64,000 nt of DNA from CAYVVD01 sp964454975 (GTDB lineage: Bacteria; Bacteroidota; Ignavibacteria; Kapaibacteriales; UBA2268). The stretch lies in the NCBI GenBank assembly GCA_964454975.1, contig CAYVVD010000003.1:1-64000 (forward strand). Direction: 5' to 3'. Positions 34,289 to 43,737 of this stretch are shown one piece after another. A model generated the notes under the pieces. The model saw nothing but the letters and a program-made list of their open reading frames with translations, was not told the origin of the DNA and did no database searches. Made by a program: the position numbers and the translations under genes. Each line of letters opens with the position of its first letter. Position 1 is the first letter of the stretch.

Positions 34289-36337
34289 CTAATCTGATGG
34301 GGTGCCGTTTTTTGATGGTTTCTTTGGAAGAGTAATAGTAAATCTGGTACCGAGGCCCGGTTTGCTTTCAACATCAATGTTGCCCTCATTCAGCTCTACA
34401 AACTCTTTGCATAGAATGAGGCCAAGCCCGCTTCCCTTCTCATTTGAAGTCCCAATTGTTGTATGACTTATATCTATCCGGAAGAGTTTTTCCTGGTCTT
34501 CTTTAGTAATGCCTATGCCATTGTCCAATACAGAAATGTTTATCATTGGGGAATTCTCTTTAGCATCTATTTCAACTTCGCCACCAACATCAGTAAATTT
34601 AATTGCATTTGTTGCCAAATTTCTTAGTACCGTGGAAATCATGTTTTTGTCGCAAAAAGCAACCACATCAGAGGGAACACTATTCTTAATCTTTATTTCT
34701 TTTATGGAAGCGTCTTTCTTCAATAAATCAACAATTTCGGATGTAATTGAATTTATATTTTGAAACGCTTTTTGAACTTTGAGTCTTCCGGATTGTGCTC
34801 TTGACCAATGGAGAAGGTTTTCCAGGAGTAAGTACAAGTTTCGAGATGATTTGTTCAGATCATTAATTGATTCTCTTATCTCATCAGCTTCGAGCCTGTC
34901 ATAATACTCTTTCATATAGCTTGTAAGCGAGAGAAAAATATTCACAGGGTTAATTAAGTCGTGTGCAAGAATTGAGAAAAACCTGTCTTTTGTCAGGTTA
35001 CTTTTGTGAAGTTTATCTCTTGAAATGGTAAGTTCTTTATTTAATTCGGTTAATTCGCTGTTTAATATTCTTAGTTTTCTGTTTGTTATGGTTCTGAATA
35101 TTATAAACCAGGCAGAAATCAGTAATATCACTATGAACATTCCGATTATAATCTGTAGCAGAATAATATACTCTTCCTTCTGAACAATTACTGTTTCCTG
35201 GTATTTAATCTCCTGATCTTTTTTATCGGTTTCATATTTGACTTTCATATTCTCAAGCTCTTTAGCAACTTTTAACTTAAACATCGAATCTTTCGCAGCA
35301 CTTGCTTCCTCAAAAAAACTAAGAGCTAACTGGTAATCACCCAACTCCTTGTGAATTGCAGATATATCCCTCAAAATACCAGGTTTGATTGAATAGAGCC
35401 TGTTATTATAAACAACACCCAGGGCTTCGGTCAAAGTGCCAAGGGCTTCATTGTAACTTTGTCTTTTCTTTTGAATTTCGGCAATGTTCTGCAATGTTAT
35501 AGCCCTCCCGAGGGGATCGTTAGTTGCTCTTTTTATTTTGAGAGAGAGCTTATAAAATTCGAGAGCTTTTTCGTACAGCCCCATTTTTGAGTAATTGTGC
35601 CCAATGTTATTGTAAGATTTTGAAACTGCAATAGAATCCCCAAGCCTTCGGAAGATTCCTATTGTTTCCAGGTCATATTCAATGGCTAATGAATCATACC
35701 CCATTTCAGAATAAATATTAGCTATATTACTCAGTGTATTCGCGATTTTTAATGAATCGCCCAGTGTTCTTTTGATTTCAAGTGATTCATTAAAAAGCAT
35801 TAGGGCATCGTCATACCTCTCCCAGGCATAGTAGAGCAAGCCAATGTTATTAAGCATCTTAGACAAGCCCCTTCTGTCACCTGAAGTATCAGCAATAGTT
35901 CTTGCGCGTTTGAAATAATTAAGAGCGGATTCATAATTGCCTCTTGTTTTTTCTGAAAGTCCCATATTATTATAAACATCGAGAAGCTTTTTATAATTTT
36001 TATTGATAGCGAAGTAACCTTCTGCAAGCTGGTAGTTGAGCACTGCCCTGTCAAAATTACCCTGCAATTCATATCCAAGGCCGATTATATTGTATGCCTC
36101 ACCGGCAGTTTCCGGTTCTTCGTCAATTTCAATAAGTCTGAGAGCCTGTTCAGCGAATTTAATAGCTTTTTGGGGGCTCACCCTCCAATACTCGCCTGCA
36201 AGTTTGATTAATCTGTTTTTTTGTTCCGGCCCCGGCTGCATAGCCAAATTCTCAAGGCTGTCAAGGTTAACACCCAATGCAAGATAGGCTGGGTAAACAA
36301 GGTAAATTAATAAATATTTATAAATAGTTCCGCTCAC
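34289..36337 (-). CDS. TPR-repeat membrane sensor histidine kinase
   Basis: 682 residues. After a signal-like N-terminus come about seven tetratricopeptide repeats (about 60-350; for example NNMGLSEKTRGNYESALNYF and NNIGLLYYAWERYDDALMLF), so the sensing part should be periplasmic. One transmembrane segment (about 390-412) and a coiled-coil lead to the kinase: H-box FFSILAHDLINP, N-box RNLATNAIKFTDVGG, G1 DNGIGI and G2 GSGLGL. TPR sensor kinases of this kind are common in Bacteroidota. The kinase is divergent from the receiver-kinase at 36546, a possible partner. No DNA-binding regulator is beside it. Confidence 0.88.
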   Translation of the reverse strand: MSGTIYKYLLIYLVYPAYLALGVNLDSLENLAMQPGPEQKNRLIKLAGEYWRVSPQKAIKFAEQALRLIEIDEEPETAGEAYNIIGLGYELQGNFDRAVLNYQLAEGYFAINKNYKKLLDVYNNMGLSEKTRGNYESALNYFKRARTIADTSGDRRGLSKMLNNIGLLYYAWERYDDALMLFNESLEIKRTLGDSLKIANTLSNIANIYSEMGYDSLAIEYDLETIGIFRRLGDSIAVSKSYNNIGHNYSKMGLYEKALEFYKLSLKIKRATNDPLGRAITLQNIAEIQKKRQSYNEALGTLTEALGVVYNNRLYSIKPGILRDISAIHKELGDYQLALSFFEEASAAKDSMFKLKVAKELENMKVKYETDKKDQEIKYQETVIVQKEEYIILLQIIIGMFIVILLISAWFIIFRTITNRKLRILNSELTELNKELTISRDKLHKSNLTKDRFFSILAHDLINPVNIFLSLTSYMKEYYDRLEADEIRESINDLNKSSRNLYLLLENLLHWSRAQSGRLKVQKAFQNINSITSEIVDLLKKDASIKEIKIKNSVPSDVVAFCDKNMISTVLRNLATNAIKFTDVGGEVEIDAKENSPMINISVLDNGIGITKEDQEKLFRIDISHTTIGTSNEKGSGLGLILCKEFVELNEGNIDVESKPGLGTRFTITLPKKPSKNGTPSD

Positions 36338-36484
36338 TCGGGTAAATCTAATAAATTGTAATAAAATTCACTATTATTATTCACTTTGCTTTTGTCCGGT
36401 TCGAATTTGTATTCTGAAACAAACAGGCAATTCTTCGTATCAATTACGGTATATTTATTGCATATATTCTTTAATATCATGAAA

Positions 36485-36518
36485 TTGTTTTATGCGTTTT
36501 TCATTAATGTTAAATTTG
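36485..36518 (+). promoter_or_regulatory. Probable promoter of the receiver-histidine kinase gene
   Basis: TAAATTTG (36511-36518) is an exact TAnnTTTG match, with TTG at 36485-36487 about 23 bases upstream. The predicted leader would be about 22 bases before the ATG at 36546. The spacing is slightly longer than usual. Confidence 0.5.
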
Positions 36519-36545
36519 TGAAATCAGAACAATAATCAATTCTTT

Positions 36546-37706
36546 ATGGAAACAAAAGACATCGGCCAGGAATCACCGGAATCTCCACTTAACGAAATCA
36601 ATGTGCTTGTTGTTGATGATGACAAGTTTATACCCCGTGTGATTAAAAATTACCTGATGGAGGAAAATTATACCATAGAATTTGCATCAAGTGGCGAAGA
36701 GGCTCTTGTAAAAATTAATGAAAAGGAGTATGACCTTGTAATACTTGACATTATGATGCCGGGGATGTCAGGTTATGATGTTTGCAAAAAACTAAGGCGG
36801 AAGCACACCCTTAACGAACTGCCCATAATTATGCTCACATCAAAAGACACTATTGAAGATATTGTTAAAGCTTTTGACCTGGGAGCAAATGACTACATTT
36901 CCAAACCTTTTGACAGAAATGAACTTCTTGCAAGAGTGAAAACCCTGATCAGGCTAAAATTGCTTACAAAGACTAATTCCATACTTAAAGAGGCAATTGA
37001 CACGAAGAACCATTTCATGCAAATGACTATTCACGACCTGAAAAATCCACTAAATGTAATTACCGGTTTCACCCAGTTAATAATCAGCGAGTCGGAAAAA
37101 AAATCCGAGATTAACGATTATGCTGAAATGATAAAACAATCTTCCGAGCTTATGATGAGCCTTGTGCAGGAATTACTTGAAATGGCAAAGTTTGAAAGTG
37201 GATTAACATATCTTAAACCTGAAAAAATGGACTTGAACGAGGTAGTTGCTGATATAATTGAAGCAAATCTTAAAAATGCAGAAAAAAAGAAGCAAAAGAT
37301 ACATTTCTCGCGTGGGCCGGAAAAGAAATCATTTGTAAATGCCGACCCGGTTCGGATTCACGAAATTGTTGATAACTTGCTCAGCAATGCTGTTAAATAC
37401 TCGCCACTTGAGAAATCAATATGGGTTTCTGTTAGCAAACTCGAAGTAGAAGAAACACCAAAACTAAGAATAGAAGTTAAGGATGAAGGCCCCGGCCTGA
37501 CAAAAGATGATTTGAACAAGTTATTCGGAAAATTCCAAAGATTGTCTGCCAGACCTACGGGAGGGGAATCATCAACCGGCCTCGGATTGTCGATTGTCAA
37601 GAAACTGGTTGACCTCCATAAAGGCAAAATCTGGGCTGAATCTGAGAAAGACAAAGGCGCAGCATTCATTGTCGAATTTGATGAATTCAACCCCCTGCTT
37701 TATTAA
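36546..37706 (+). CDS. Receiver-histidine kinase (soluble hybrid signalling protein)
   Basis: 386 residues with a receiver domain first (LVVDDD at 21-26; phosphoacceptor D68 in VILDIMMPG; K120 in SKPFD) and a histidine kinase second (H163 in TIHDLKNPLN; N-box DNLLSNAVKYS; G1 DEGPGL; G2 STGLGLSIVKKL). No transmembrane segment is present, so it acts in the cytoplasm. It has no output domain, so it must pass phosphate or act through a partner. The divergent TPR kinase at 34289-36337 could phosphorylate its receiver. It converges with the aldehyde dehydrogenase gene. Confidence 0.9.
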   Translation: METKDIGQESPESPLNEINVLVVDDDKFIPRVIKNYLMEENYTIEFASSGEEALVKINEKEYDLVILDIMMPGMSGYDVCKKLRRKHTLNELPIIMLTSKDTIEDIVKAFDLGANDYISKPFDRNELLARVKTLIRLKLLTKTNSILKEAIDTKNHFMQMTIHDLKNPLNVITGFTQLIISESEKKSEINDYAEMIKQSSELMMSLVQELLEMAKFESGLTYLKPEKMDLNEVVADIIEANLKNAEKKKQKIHFSRGPEKKSFVNADPVRIHEIVDNLLSNAVKYSPLEKSIWVSVSKLEVEETPKLRIEVKDEGPGLTKDDLNKLFGKFQRLSARPTGGESSTGLGLSIVKKLVDLHKGKIWAESEKDKGAAFIVEFDEFNPLLY

Positions 37707-37718
37707 TCTGTTTTATAT

Positions 37719-39152
37719 TTAGATTCCTCCTCTTTTAATAACTACCAGCTTTTCTTCTGTCATGTCATGTATTGCATATCGCATTCCACCAACGTATAAA
37801 CCTGACTCTTTAGCGCCGCCGAATGGCATCCAGTCAACCCTGAAGGCCGTATGCTCATTAATCATTACTGCTTTAGATTCTACATGCCTTGCATAGTGCA
37901 AAGCAATGTCAATGTCTTTGCTATAGATACAGGTTTGAAAAGAAAATGGCTTTCGGTTTTGAAGATTGATAACTTCATTTAAGTCGGCATATTTAATTAC
38001 GCATACAACAGGCCCAAAGATTTCTTCTTTCCAAACCGGCATATCTGTGGTTACATCAGTGAGAATAGTAGGCTCAATTAATGAATTACTAATCCTGTTT
38101 CCGCCAATTATTGCTTTTGCACCCCCATCAACAGATTCTTTTATCCAATTCTCAACTCTGTCTGCTTCATCATGTGTTATTAACGGCCCAACGTCTGTTT
38201 CATCATTAACAGGGTCGCCTGTATTTAACTTAAGAACAGTTTCTTTGAATAAATCCAGGAATTTATCATATACCGATTTATGCACATATATAATCTGTGT
38301 TGATACACACACCTGCCCGGCGTGATAAAAAGCGCTTTTTGTAAGTTCAGGTACAGCTTTCTCCAGGTCAACGGATTTATCTATTACGGCAATTGCTGTT
38401 CCTCCATGCTCGAAAGCAAGCTTCACACCATCGTGAACTTTCCTTCTAATATTCCAGCCAACATGCCCGCTTCCAATAAATGAAATAAACCGTATCCTAT
38501 TATCGGATATGTATTTATCTAACTCCCTTCCGGAAATGGACAGAATGTTAATTATTCCGTCTTCAAGCCCAGCTTCTTTAAATAAGTTAATTATCTTGAA
38601 TGCAGACATCATCGTAGTACCGGCGGGTTTTAACAATACACTATTTCCGGCAGCAAAAGCAGTTGCAACCTGGTGGCAGATAAGGTTCACCGGATGATTA
38701 AATGCTGAAATCGCTAAAACAGGTCCTATTGGTTCCCTGACAGTAAAAGCCAGGTGGTTTTCGCTCCCCTTTGCTCTGTCCATTGTCAATTGTTCGCCAT
38801 TTAACTGAAGGGCTTCATCTCCTGACATTTTCACCGTATTTATCGCTCGCGTTACTTCTACCTTTGCATCTTTATAAGGTTTACCCCCTTCTAATGCAAT
38901 TGATAAGGACAGCTCTTCGTGATTTGCTTTCATCAACCCGGCAACTTTATAAAGAATTTCTGCCCTTTGCCAGGCAGGCATGGGCTTCATTTTTGATTCG
39001 AAATAAAGTTCTGCATTATGGAAAGCCTGCTCTACAGCATTTTCATCAGCCATTTCAATTTCTGCAACCAAAGTTCCGTCGTATGGTGATTTGATTGATA
39101 AATATTCGCCGGTTGAAGTAGCATCTTTAATAAACAATTCATAGCGTTGCAT
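37719..39152 (-). CDS. NAD(P)-dependent aldehyde dehydrogenase family protein
   Basis: 477 residues with the family's catalytic residues: N152 in FNHP, E248 in LAFEHGG (an unusual H in place of the L of ELGG), and nucleophile C282 in HAGQVCVSTQ. Also present are LKPAGTTMMSA (coenzyme strand) and EEIFGPVVCV near the C-terminus. The substrate cannot be deduced; glyceraldehyde-3-phosphate (non-phosphorylating), lactaldehyde and phosphonoacetaldehyde dehydrogenases share this form. No pathway gene is adjacent. It converges with the receiver kinase, 12 bases apart. Confidence 0.88.
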   Translation of the reverse strand: MQRYELFIKDATSTGEYLSIKSPYDGTLVAEIEMADENAVEQAFHNAELYFESKMKPMPAWQRAEILYKVAGLMKANHEELSLSIALEGGKPYKDAKVEVTRAINTVKMSGDEALQLNGEQLTMDRAKGSENHLAFTVREPIGPVLAISAFNHPVNLICHQVATAFAAGNSVLLKPAGTTMMSAFKIINLFKEAGLEDGIINILSISGRELDKYISDNRIRFISFIGSGHVGWNIRRKVHDGVKLAFEHGGTAIAVIDKSVDLEKAVPELTKSAFYHAGQVCVSTQIIYVHKSVYDKFLDLFKETVLKLNTGDPVNDETDVGPLITHDEADRVENWIKESVDGGAKAIIGGNRISNSLIEPTILTDVTTDMPVWKEEIFGPVVCVIKYADLNEVINLQNRKPFSFQTCIYSKDIDIALHYARHVESKAVMINEHTAFRVDWMPFGGAKESGLYVGGMRYAIHDMTEEKLVVIKRGGI

Positions 39153-39323
39153 TTATTTGCTCTCGGATTTGTGATGAATGACTAATTGAATTTCGGGAAT
39201 TTGTAAGAAATTATAAAAGCATTAATTATATATGAATTAAACTGTAACCAAATATAAAATCGAATTGTCAACAAAGTAAATACGGCGCCAAACCAATCCA
39301 GTTTATGAAATAAGAGGTACAAA

Positions 39324-40097
39324 ATGAAAAAGCACCTGTTCCCATATGGCGCATCTGAGCTAAAGGCTAATGAAGGGAAGTATAAATTAATAGCATTTAA
39401 TATCAGCATTTCACTTTTTGTTTCGCTATTCTTTATAGTTTCATTGTTTACAACTGTTGAGAAAGTATTTGAACCCCCACTAAATGGTACGCCTACAATT
39501 ACAGTAATTTCAACTTATTCTTTTGACGAGGAATTACCACCTGTTCCATTAGACATTTTTAGGCCACCGGTTGTTCATGCAGCTAATGATGCAATTGCTG
39601 GTAATCCAGTGCCGATACCGAAATTGACGCTTATTGACAATACTGAGTTTGCAACTTTAGATAAAATAGGCATGGCCTTGCCTGTGACTATTGGAAATGG
39701 GGATTACCTTTTTATTGGAAATAATAGAAGCGGAATTATAAGTCCTACTCCTGAAACATTAAAGGTTAGTCCCACTGAACCTACTATTGATGCTAATAAA
39801 TTTTTTGAGCATGCTGAAATACTTCCGCAAGTTGACCTGCAAGTGTTAAAATCCAAGATTATCTACCCTGAACTGGCCAGAAGAACCGGGGTTGAAGGTA
39901 CTGTAGTAGTAAAAGTACTCGTAGATGAAACCGGGCGGCCGGTTCAGGCTATAATATTCTCTTCTGATAACGGATTGCTTGACGATGCTGCAGTAGAAGC
40001 AACATTAAAAGTGGCATACACTCCTGCTATCCAGAATAATAATCCTGTAAAATGCTGGGTAATGATACCAATTAACTTCAGGTTGGGTAATAACTAA
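39324..40097 (+). CDS. TonB family protein (energy transducer)
   Basis: 257 residues. One N-terminal transmembrane segment (about 24-44, FNISISLFVSLFFIVSLF) is followed by a proline-containing linker (PPVPLDIFRPPVV) and a C-terminal TonB domain (YPELARRTGVEGTVVVKVLVDETGRPVQAIIFSS...DDAAVEATLKVAYTPA). It should couple the ExbBD proton channel to outer-membrane transporters; exbB/exbD are not adjacent. The linker is short for TonB. An AGAGG ribosome site lies about seven bases before the ATG. It converges with the Rrf2 gene. Confidence 0.87.
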   Translation: MKKHLFPYGASELKANEGKYKLIAFNISISLFVSLFFIVSLFTTVEKVFEPPLNGTPTITVISTYSFDEELPPVPLDIFRPPVVHAANDAIAGNPVPIPKLTLIDNTEFATLDKIGMALPVTIGNGDYLFIGNNRSGIISPTPETLKVSPTEPTIDANKFFEHAEILPQVDLQVLKSKIIYPELARRTGVEGTVVVKVLVDETGRPVQAIIFSSDNGLLDDAAVEATLKVAYTPAIQNNNPVKCWVMIPINFRLGNN

Positions 40098-40135
40098 GCT
40101 CATACTCCCTGCCGAGTGCCTGTGGCGGACTTTGT

Positions 40136-40579
40136 TTATTTTGAGAAATCAAGTGATTCTATTTTACTTATTGTTTTATCACGGAGTTGTTCAAGAGTTT
40201 CTTCACTAAGCATTTTGTATGTTTTTTCCTTTAGTTGACCCCACTTATCATGTACTGGACATGGTTCTTCAAAGCTGCATCCTCTGAACCCGAGAACGCA
40301 CTTATGGAAAATATCAAGACCGTCTATTGCTGCAACTATATCAATCAGGCGAATTTGTTGCGGCTCTTTTGCCAGAAAAAACCCCCCGGATTTGCCTTTT
40401 TTTGAGCCGACAATTTCATGAGCAGTCAGTATTTGCAGAACTTTTGATACGAATTCTTTGGGAACAATTAGCTTTTTGGAAATCTCCCCTGCATTGAACA
40501 TCGAACCACGTGGTTTTGAAGATAGAAACAAAACTGCTTGAAGCGCTAATTCGCATTTTTTTGAGAATATTACTGTCAT
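40136..40579 (-). CDS. Rrf2-family iron-sulfur transcription regulator
   Basis: 147 residues with an N-terminal winged helix (YxxKxEFVSKVLQILTAHEIV region) and the three conserved cysteines C94, C101 and C107 (KCVLGFRGC..EEPC), which hold a Fe-S cluster in IscR, NsrR and RsrR. It should sense nitric oxide, redox state or Fe-S status. It is divergent from the ferredoxin protein at 40716, which is the most likely target. A 12-bp palindrome, AGAATTAATTCT (40637-40648), lies between them at the -33 region and is a candidate operator. Confidence 0.87.
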   Translation of the reverse strand: MTVIFSKKCELALQAVLFLSSKPRGSMFNAGEISKKLIVPKEFVSKVLQILTAHEIVGSKKGKSGGFFLAKEPQQIRLIDIVAAIDGLDIFHKCVLGFRGCSFEEPCPVHDKWGQLKEKTYKMLSEETLEQLRDKTISKIESLDFSK

Positions 40580-40636
40580 TCGAGATTATAAAAATACACA
40601 TCTAAATTATAATTACGATAACAATTTACAAAACAT

Positions 40637-40678
40637 AGAATTAATTCTTGCAGTAATGTGTACTATTTATTAAATTTG
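40637..40678 (+). promoter_or_regulatory. Promoter of the ferredoxin gene with candidate Rrf2 operator
   Basis: TAAATTTG (40671-40678) and CTTG ending at 40650 are separated by exactly 20 bases, a good Bacteroidota promoter. The perfect palindrome AGAATTAATTCT (40637-40648) overlaps the -33 box and could bind the divergent Rrf2 regulator. Confidence 0.6.
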
Positions 40679-40715
40679 ATTCAGACTTTTTATTCTGATA
40701 TTATCAAAGGTCATT

Positions 40716-41603
40716 ATGTTGAGAAAAGTGATTAATATAGATGAAGAAAAATGTAATGGTTGCGGTGATTGCATCCCTGAATGTCATGAAGGAGCTTTGC
40801 AGATAATTGATGAAAAATGCCGCTTAATAAGCGAATTATTTTGCGACGGCCTTGGAGCATGTGTTGGTCATTGCCCCGAGGGTGCAATTACAATCGAAGA
40901 ACGCGAAGCCGAACCCTATGATGAGATCAAGGTAATTGACAATTTGCTTGAAAAGCCATTTTCAGTTATGAAGGCACACTTGTTCCATCTGAAAGAACAC
41001 GGTGCTAATGACCTTCTTAACCAGGCGTTAGACTATCTTGAAAGAAAAGATATCTCGCTTGATAAATTAAACGGGCTTCTCAGTTCTCAAATGAATCCCA
41101 AGCTTCACAACATAGAAATACATTCTTCAAATAACCAGGGATGCCCGGGTTCACAAATGAGAATTAATGAGCAGGCCATTACAAAAGAAAAAAGCAATTC
41201 TGATATAAATGAGTCGCAGCTCAGGCAGTGGCCAATTCAGCTGCATCTTGTAAATCCTGAAGCTCCATATTTTAAGAATTCCGAAATTGTTATAATGTCA
41301 ACATGCGGCCCGGTTGCAAGCGCTAATGTCCACGAGGATTATCTCAAAAACAGAACAGTAGTGATTGCATGCCCAAAGCTGGATTATACAGACCCTTATA
41401 CTGATAAACTGTCCTTAATATTTAAATCAGCAGGAACCAAAAAATCAATAGTCGTTATCATGGAAGTCCCATGCTGCAAAGGTCTTTCTCAATTTGCTTT
41501 TAATGCAGCAAAAGGTTCTGGCAATAAAGGGCTAATAGTCGAAGAGCATATTCTTACACTCGATGGTAAGCTAAAGGCTAAGAACATTTTATTTAAAAAC
41601 TAA
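40716..41603 (+). CDS. 4Fe-4S ferredoxin-type protein, probable Rrf2 target
   Basis: 295 residues. The N-terminus carries two clusters: C13-C16-C19-C23 (CNGCGDCIPEC) and C43-C49-C53 (CDGLGACVGHC), with C35 between. The middle part is helical. The C-terminal half has further conserved-looking cysteines (STCGPVASANV, IACPKLDY, EVPCCKGLSQ), suggesting a third metal or Fe-S site. Proteins of this form occur beside hydroxylamine reductase (hcp) and Rrf2 regulators, so a role in nitrosative stress is plausible, but hcp is not in the window. A terminator follows. Confidence 0.82.
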   Translation: MLRKVINIDEEKCNGCGDCIPECHEGALQIIDEKCRLISELFCDGLGACVGHCPEGAITIEEREAEPYDEIKVIDNLLEKPFSVMKAHLFHLKEHGANDLLNQALDYLERKDISLDKLNGLLSSQMNPKLHNIEIHSSNNQGCPGSQMRINEQAITKEKSNSDINESQLRQWPIQLHLVNPEAPYFKNSEIVIMSTCGPVASANVHEDYLKNRTVVIACPKLDYTDPYTDKLSLIFKSAGTKKSIVVIMEVPCCKGLSQFAFNAAKGSGNKGLIVEEHILTLDGKLKAKNILFKN

Positions 41604-41633
41604 CAAGACATTAAATATAAATTCATTTTTTAT

Positions 41634-41655
41634 ACCCGCGTAAGCGGGTTTTTTT
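41634..41655 (+). terminator. Rho-independent terminator after the ferredoxin gene
   Basis: Stem ACCCGC/GCGGGT with GTAA loop, followed by a run of seven Ts. Confidence 0.9.
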
Positions 41656-41682
41656 GTATTATTTGTTAAAAATAATTCGCAC

Positions 41683-43215
41683 ATGAAAAACATACACGGT
41701 TCTGTAATGAAAGCAAAATCATCCTTACTTTTAGAAAATGCAAGGCCCCTCTTAAAGAAGCTGTCAAATGTTAAGGCTGCCGTCTCTCTTCTTGAGTGGG
41801 ACCAGGAAACATATATGCCGTCCGGCTCGAGTCAGCATCGGGGTGAACAAATTACAATCCTTGATTCTATTTCCCACGAACTTCTTACATCGAAAAACGC
41901 TGAAGAAATATGCCGGAAGTTTAAAGAGTTAGATTTAGCTTCAGACAGAAAAGATTACAGGATTCTCAAAGTATTTGCAAGAGAACACGAAATTGCCATG
42001 AAAATTCCTTCTAAACTTGTAGAAGATCTATCGCGATCAAAAAGCATGGGGCTTAAATCCTGGAAAAGGGCAAAAAGTGATAAGGACTTTAAGATTTTTG
42101 CCGGAGACTTAAGCAATATAGTATCCCTTATGAAAGAATACGCAGAATGCATCGGATATAATGATTCTCCTTATGATGCACTTTTGGAAGAGTACGAACC
42201 CGGGATGGTATCTAAAAAATTAGATATAATATTTGCGAATTTGAAAAAAGGACTGCAGAGATTACTTGAATCAGTAAATAATTCCAACACTTCATTTAAT
42301 GAAGAGTTATTAAAGAGTCATTATCCAAAAGATAAGCAAATAAGACTTAGCAAAATTATTTCTTCACAACTTGGATTTGATTACAGCTACGGCCGCCTGG
42401 ACATTTCAGTACATCCATTTTCCCTAGGTATAACAGGAAAGGATGTCAGGATTACAACACGTATTAACGAGGAAAACTTTATACCCTGCCTAATGAGCAC
42501 AATACACGAAACAGGACATGGACTCTACGAACAGGGAATAGATTTTGAGCTTTATGAAACTCCGGCAGCTGAAGGTGCTTCACTTGGAATTCATGAATCG
42601 CAATCGCAAATCTGGGAAAAGATAATCGGTAGAACACCCGAATTTTCCTTATACCTGTTACCCTTATTAAAAGAAAACTTCCAAAATCAATTTACAGGCA
42701 TTGATTCAGAAGAATTATTCAAAGTGTTTAATATAATTAAACCATCTTCAATCAGGACTGAAGCTGATGAATTGACTTACGACCTGCATATAATTCTTCG
42801 TTATGAAATCGAAAAGGATTTAATAGAAGGCAACCTTGAAGTTAACGATATTCCGGGTCTTTGGAATACTAAAATGCGACATTACCTGGGTATTACACCC
42901 GAAGATGATTCAGAGGGATGCCTGCAGGATATTCACTGGAGCTTCGGCGCATTTGGATATTTCCCGACATACACTCTCGGAAAGATATATGCAGCAATGT
43001 TCTGGCACAGGATGCAGATAGAATTGCCAAACATTAAATCACAAATAAGAAACGGGCAGTTTTCTGTTGCCAGAAATTGGCTGAAGGATAAAATACACAG
43101 TCATGGCAAACTTTATGAACCGGCAGAGTTGGTTAAAATGGTAACAGGAAAAGAACTTTCATCAACAGATTTCCTTAATTACCTTGAAATTAAGATTAAC
43201 AAGGTTTATTCATGA
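41683..43215 (+). CDS. Metallocarboxypeptidase, M32 family
   Basis: 510 residues with all M32 signatures in order: HPF (244-246), DVRITTR (254-260), zinc site HETGH (275-279) in the longer HETGHGLYEQG, and HESQSQIWE (304-312). It removes C-terminal residues from peptides in the cytoplasm using a bound divalent metal. Length is typical for the Taq carboxypeptidase type. The start at 41683 is the first ATG of the frame; ATG 41707 is the alternative. It converges with the MarR-like gene, three bases apart. Confidence 0.93.
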   Translation: MKNIHGSVMKAKSSLLLENARPLLKKLSNVKAAVSLLEWDQETYMPSGSSQHRGEQITILDSISHELLTSKNAEEICRKFKELDLASDRKDYRILKVFAREHEIAMKIPSKLVEDLSRSKSMGLKSWKRAKSDKDFKIFAGDLSNIVSLMKEYAECIGYNDSPYDALLEEYEPGMVSKKLDIIFANLKKGLQRLLESVNNSNTSFNEELLKSHYPKDKQIRLSKIISSQLGFDYSYGRLDISVHPFSLGITGKDVRITTRINEENFIPCLMSTIHETGHGLYEQGIDFELYETPAAEGASLGIHESQSQIWEKIIGRTPEFSLYLLPLLKENFQNQFTGIDSEELFKVFNIIKPSSIRTEADELTYDLHIILRYEIEKDLIEGNLEVNDIPGLWNTKMRHYLGITPEDDSEGCLQDIHWSFGAFGYFPTYTLGKIYAAMFWHRMQIELPNIKSQIRNGQFSVARNWLKDKIHSHGKLYEPAELVKMVTGKELSSTDFLNYLEIKINKVYS

Positions 43216-43218
43216 GGA

Positions 43219-43677
43219 TTATTTTTTACTTATTTTTTTCTTTAATACGTTAAGAAAATCATAAACTGTGTATATGTCTTTGATTTCAACTTCATCAAAT
43301 AATGCTTCCAGGTTAAGCTCCTGCAGGTTTTGTTTTTCCTTTAGAATTTTTTCTGCATCATCAAGTATTTTAATCCTGATTGTTCTTTTATCCTTTTTGT
43401 CTTTTGCAATTTCAACCAGTTTCTTTTTGAGCAGGCTGTCCAGTAACTGACGGGCATTCTGGCGTGTAGTACCCAATGCAGCAGCTGTTTCATTTAATGT
43501 TGGGTTGCCTTTAGTCTTATACCTGATTGTATTTATAAATTCGGCCTGACGGCTGGTTAGCCGCTCCGAACGTCCGGACCTGTTGTTATTACTCCTGAAG
43601 ACGCCCGATAGTTCCTTAATTAGTTCAAGTAGATTCTTTTGAATTTCTTTATCGAAACCGGAAATTTGTTTTTTCAT
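43219..43677 (-). CDS. MarR-like winged-helix transcription regulator
   Basis: 152 residues. A winged-helix core is visible: RLTSRQAEFINTIRYKTKGNPTLNETAAALGTTRQNARQLLDSLLKKKLVEIAKDKKDKRTIRI, with the recognition helix followed by the D-KR-R wing typical of MarR proteins. The C-terminus is helical (dimerisation). Ligand and targets are unknown. It is divergent from the SAM hydrolase gene at 43738, with 60 bases between, so it may control that gene. Confidence 0.75.
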   Translation of the reverse strand: MKKQISGFDKEIQKNLLELIKELSGVFRSNNNRSGRSERLTSRQAEFINTIRYKTKGNPTLNETAAALGTTRQNARQLLDSLLKKKLVEIAKDKKDKRTIRIKILDDAEKILKEKQNLQELNLEALFDEVEIKDIYTVYDFLNVLKKKISKK

Positions 43678-43737
43678 AATTTGGCAATATATTTCTGAAT
43701 TGATTTTCTAATATATTATTTAACCTGAATAATTTCA

